Source: Zanthoxylum bungeanum (Eukaryota > Streptophyta > Magnoliopsida > Sapindales > Rutaceae). From it: DNA of 64,000 nucleotides. Location: positions 121,971-185,970 of the forward strand of contig SKCR01015057.1 of NCBI GenBank assembly GCA_019454045.1, in the 5' to 3' direction. Made by a program: the position numbers and the translations under genes. Shown here piece by piece: positions 62,303 to 64,000 of this stretch (position 1 is its first letter; each line of letters starts with the position of its first letter). The notes below the pieces were generated by a model that did no database searches, was not told the origin of the DNA, and saw only the letters and a program-made list of their open reading frames with translations.

Positions 62303-62917
62303 AAGTTGGTATCAGAGCATGGATTAAAAATCAGAGTCAGTAGCATAATCTAGAAGTCAGTGACTGCAATTGTGGGGATCCAGCTGTTAGAGATTGTCTT
62401 CAGTATGGTAAAGACCACGTGGGTCTTTGTATGTATCTTTTATGATTGTTTGATATGATTTGATTCTTTACTTAATACCTTGTTTGCTTGAATATGAGTC
62501 CATGGGTGGCTCATTGACATGTATAGATTAGTTTATCTTTATATGAGAGAAGAATAGATTAAGTTTGTACTCATGCGGCCCTTTTTGGATCAGAGAATTA
62601 GCAAGAACAAGATAGTACCAGTATAGGGCCCTTGTGAGGCCAGAAGACTCGAGATCAGAACCAGAACAGTATAGTTAGAGATAAGAACTAGATCAGTATA
62701 GCCAGAGATGAGAATCAGACCAGTATAGTTAGTTTAAAGCATAGATGAGCTCTTGAGAATCTTAGTTTATAGATAGCGGTTAGTTTATAGTTTAGACGGA
62801 GAAGTTATATCAGTAAAGTATAGAGTAAGATAGTTTTTCACACATTCGACCAGGTTTGAATCAGTAGTTATGGGATAGAGAAATTTCGAGGACGAAAATT
62901 TTATAAGGAGGGTTGAA
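62303..62917 (+). mobile_element. 615-bp interior of the gypsy element
   Basis: Begins with AAGT, then the primer site TGGTATCAGAGC (62307-62318), matching initiator methionine tRNA. It ends with ATTTCGAGGACGAAA and the purine tract AAGGAGGG, as at the 3' end of plant Tekay-type chromovirus elements. Between them there is only non-coding sequence with repeated AGAATCAGA/CAGTATAG phrases (62640-62740). Gag and pol are entirely absent, so the copy depends on other elements for movement. Confidence 0.88.
62307..62318 (+). promoter_or_regulatory. Primer-binding site of the gypsy element
   Basis: TGGTATCAGAGC four bases after the LTR end, the standard initiator-tRNA primer site. Confidence 0.88.
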
Positions 62918-64000
62918 TGTAACATCCCAGATTTTCGGACGGTTCTAGAGGATTTCCGGACCGATGTTATAGTTTCGGATCATGATGATAACAGAGAATA
63001 TGAGATCAAGTGATGCCATATATATAGTGATGAGTTGTCGCCTTAGAAGACGCGTCGTCTCAAGGAATCAGTTACGCGATTTTTACTATAAGAATAAAGT
63101 TTACTGTTTTGACCAAAGAATTAGTAAACGAACTCCGATCGAGTTGATTCTTGAACTATCGGACTCGTTTTTCTAAGATAAACAACTTTTGTGTTGAATA
63201 CTTTTCGAGAATCGAGTAAGAATGGCTTCGAATGGGCTGATTTCCGAAAATACCCTTCATAGTGGGGGTATTTTGGGTATTTTCGAAAAAGAGATATTTA
63301 TGATTTTATTTTTATTATTAATAATTCATTAAAGAGAGAGAGATACCTAAAAAAAAAGAAAAAAAAAAAGAAATGAGGGACGTGCAGTACACGCGAGGGA
63401 GAGGAAGGGGAAGCTTGCCGGTGGCCTCCGGCCGGCCTCATGCCGGCGGACCACCACCGGCAGCTTCGTTCGGTGGCCCTGCAGGGGTTAGCCACCGGCG
63501 GTGACTTCTGGAACGCCGGAAACGGCGAGTTTTGGGGGAGATACACGCGCGGCTTGAGTCACCCGATCCCGACTCCTCGCTTCGAACCACGGCCCGAGCC
63601 ACCTACCAAATTGAAGCCCTCGATGAGTACTACGAGATGGTGGTGACGATTTTCCCGATCCATGCTCGGTTGCACGCGAAACGAGGAAAAAAACATCAGA
63701 TGAATAGTAGACCCATGATGAACGGTAACTCCAATCGGAATTCCGATCACACTAGCGCGTTCGTATGGCTGTTGGAAGTCCGAATATGGCTCGGAATTTC
63801 CCTACGACTCTCCGTTTAGAATTTGTTATTTTAAAGTATAACGATTTATATTCGGATGTTTCCAGTAGTTCCGTAGTGTAACGAATTAGCATGAAATGAA
63901 TTGAATGTGTTTTAATATGTTAAAACGATAATATGGTAGAATCCGGGGTGAATCGGATGAGATATGATTGATCCGATAGAATTAGCGAGTTTCCGGTAAA
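62918..64000 (+). repeat. Giant gypsy 3' LTR, running off the window
   Basis: Starts TGTAACATCCCAGATTTTCGG after the purine tract. The first kilobase has an A-rich tract (63350-63370), a GC-rich block with CCGGCCGG and CCACCGGCGG repeats (63410-63540), and from 63866 the sequence also seen at 59055. Open stretches of up to 95 codons in the GC-rich block look like chance. The end is outside the window. Confidence 0.88.

Noticed and set aside
63298..63819. GC-rich overlapping open stretches near the window end
   Set aside because: They fall in the U3 part of a gypsy LTR, with CCGG repeats producing open frames on both strands.

Overview
The window looks like repeat-rich, gene-poor nuclear DNA from a flowering plant, probably a eudicot. 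It is strongly AT-rich and packed with degraded Ty1/copia, Ty3/gypsy and hAT elements of plant type. The one clear host gene is a plant-style RPL41 gene, split into two exons, with a telo-box-like promoter motif. No bacterial-type operons, rRNA, tRNA or CRISPR arrays were seen. Lineage names for the elements come from recognising motifs by eye, not from a search.

Region 1 (1-24349) is a nest of elements. Remnants of Ty3/gypsy Tat/Ogre-like elements occupy 1-3310. The 3' LTR starting at 2071 is split by copia element A1 (3311-24289, minus strand). A1 was then hit twice: a hAT MITE lies in its pol remnant (7076-7677, 8-bp duplication), and copia element A2 (13315-23678, plus strand, 5-bp duplication ATACT) lies in its 5' LTR. 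A1 and A2 belong to one family, so together they form a roughly 20-kb head-to-head inverted repeat.

Region 2 (24350-27837) is a small gene island. A hAT-like MITE (24510-24890) ends about 200 bp before the RPL41 start codon, and the gene spans 25099-25781. No further gene is seen up to 27837.

Region 3 (27838-44179) holds a dead hAT transposase element on the minus strand, split by a solo LTR (28522-30773, duplication CTTAT). Next comes a copia family-B LTR (31485-43675), itself split by copia element A3 (31785-41617, duplication CTTAC).

Region 4 (44180-56458) is a patchwork. It has a minus-strand Ty3/gypsy pol relic (about 45050-47773), an LTR-like CT-rich stretch (47774-49600), a broken copia gag joined to a partial LTR (50972-52660), a family-B LTR on the minus strand (to 55762) and a gag-like remnant.

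Region 5 (56459-64000) has a 5' LTR of the A family (A4), then a gypsy-type element with a very long LTR (more than 3.2 kb) and only about 0.6 kb of interior. Its second LTR runs off the window end.

Two structural signals are not explained by ordinary annotation. The first is arrays of short perfect palindromes in the A-family elements, each with a 3-base centre of form TNG, usually TGG or TAG, and different arms each time. The second is a run of six stem-loops in the giant gypsy LTR, whose stems differ but whose loop is nearly constant. In addition, all three A-family copies with pol carry the same TAA stop at the tyrosine codon of the reverse transcriptase YVDD box. The family therefore appears to have spread while its polymerase was already dead.
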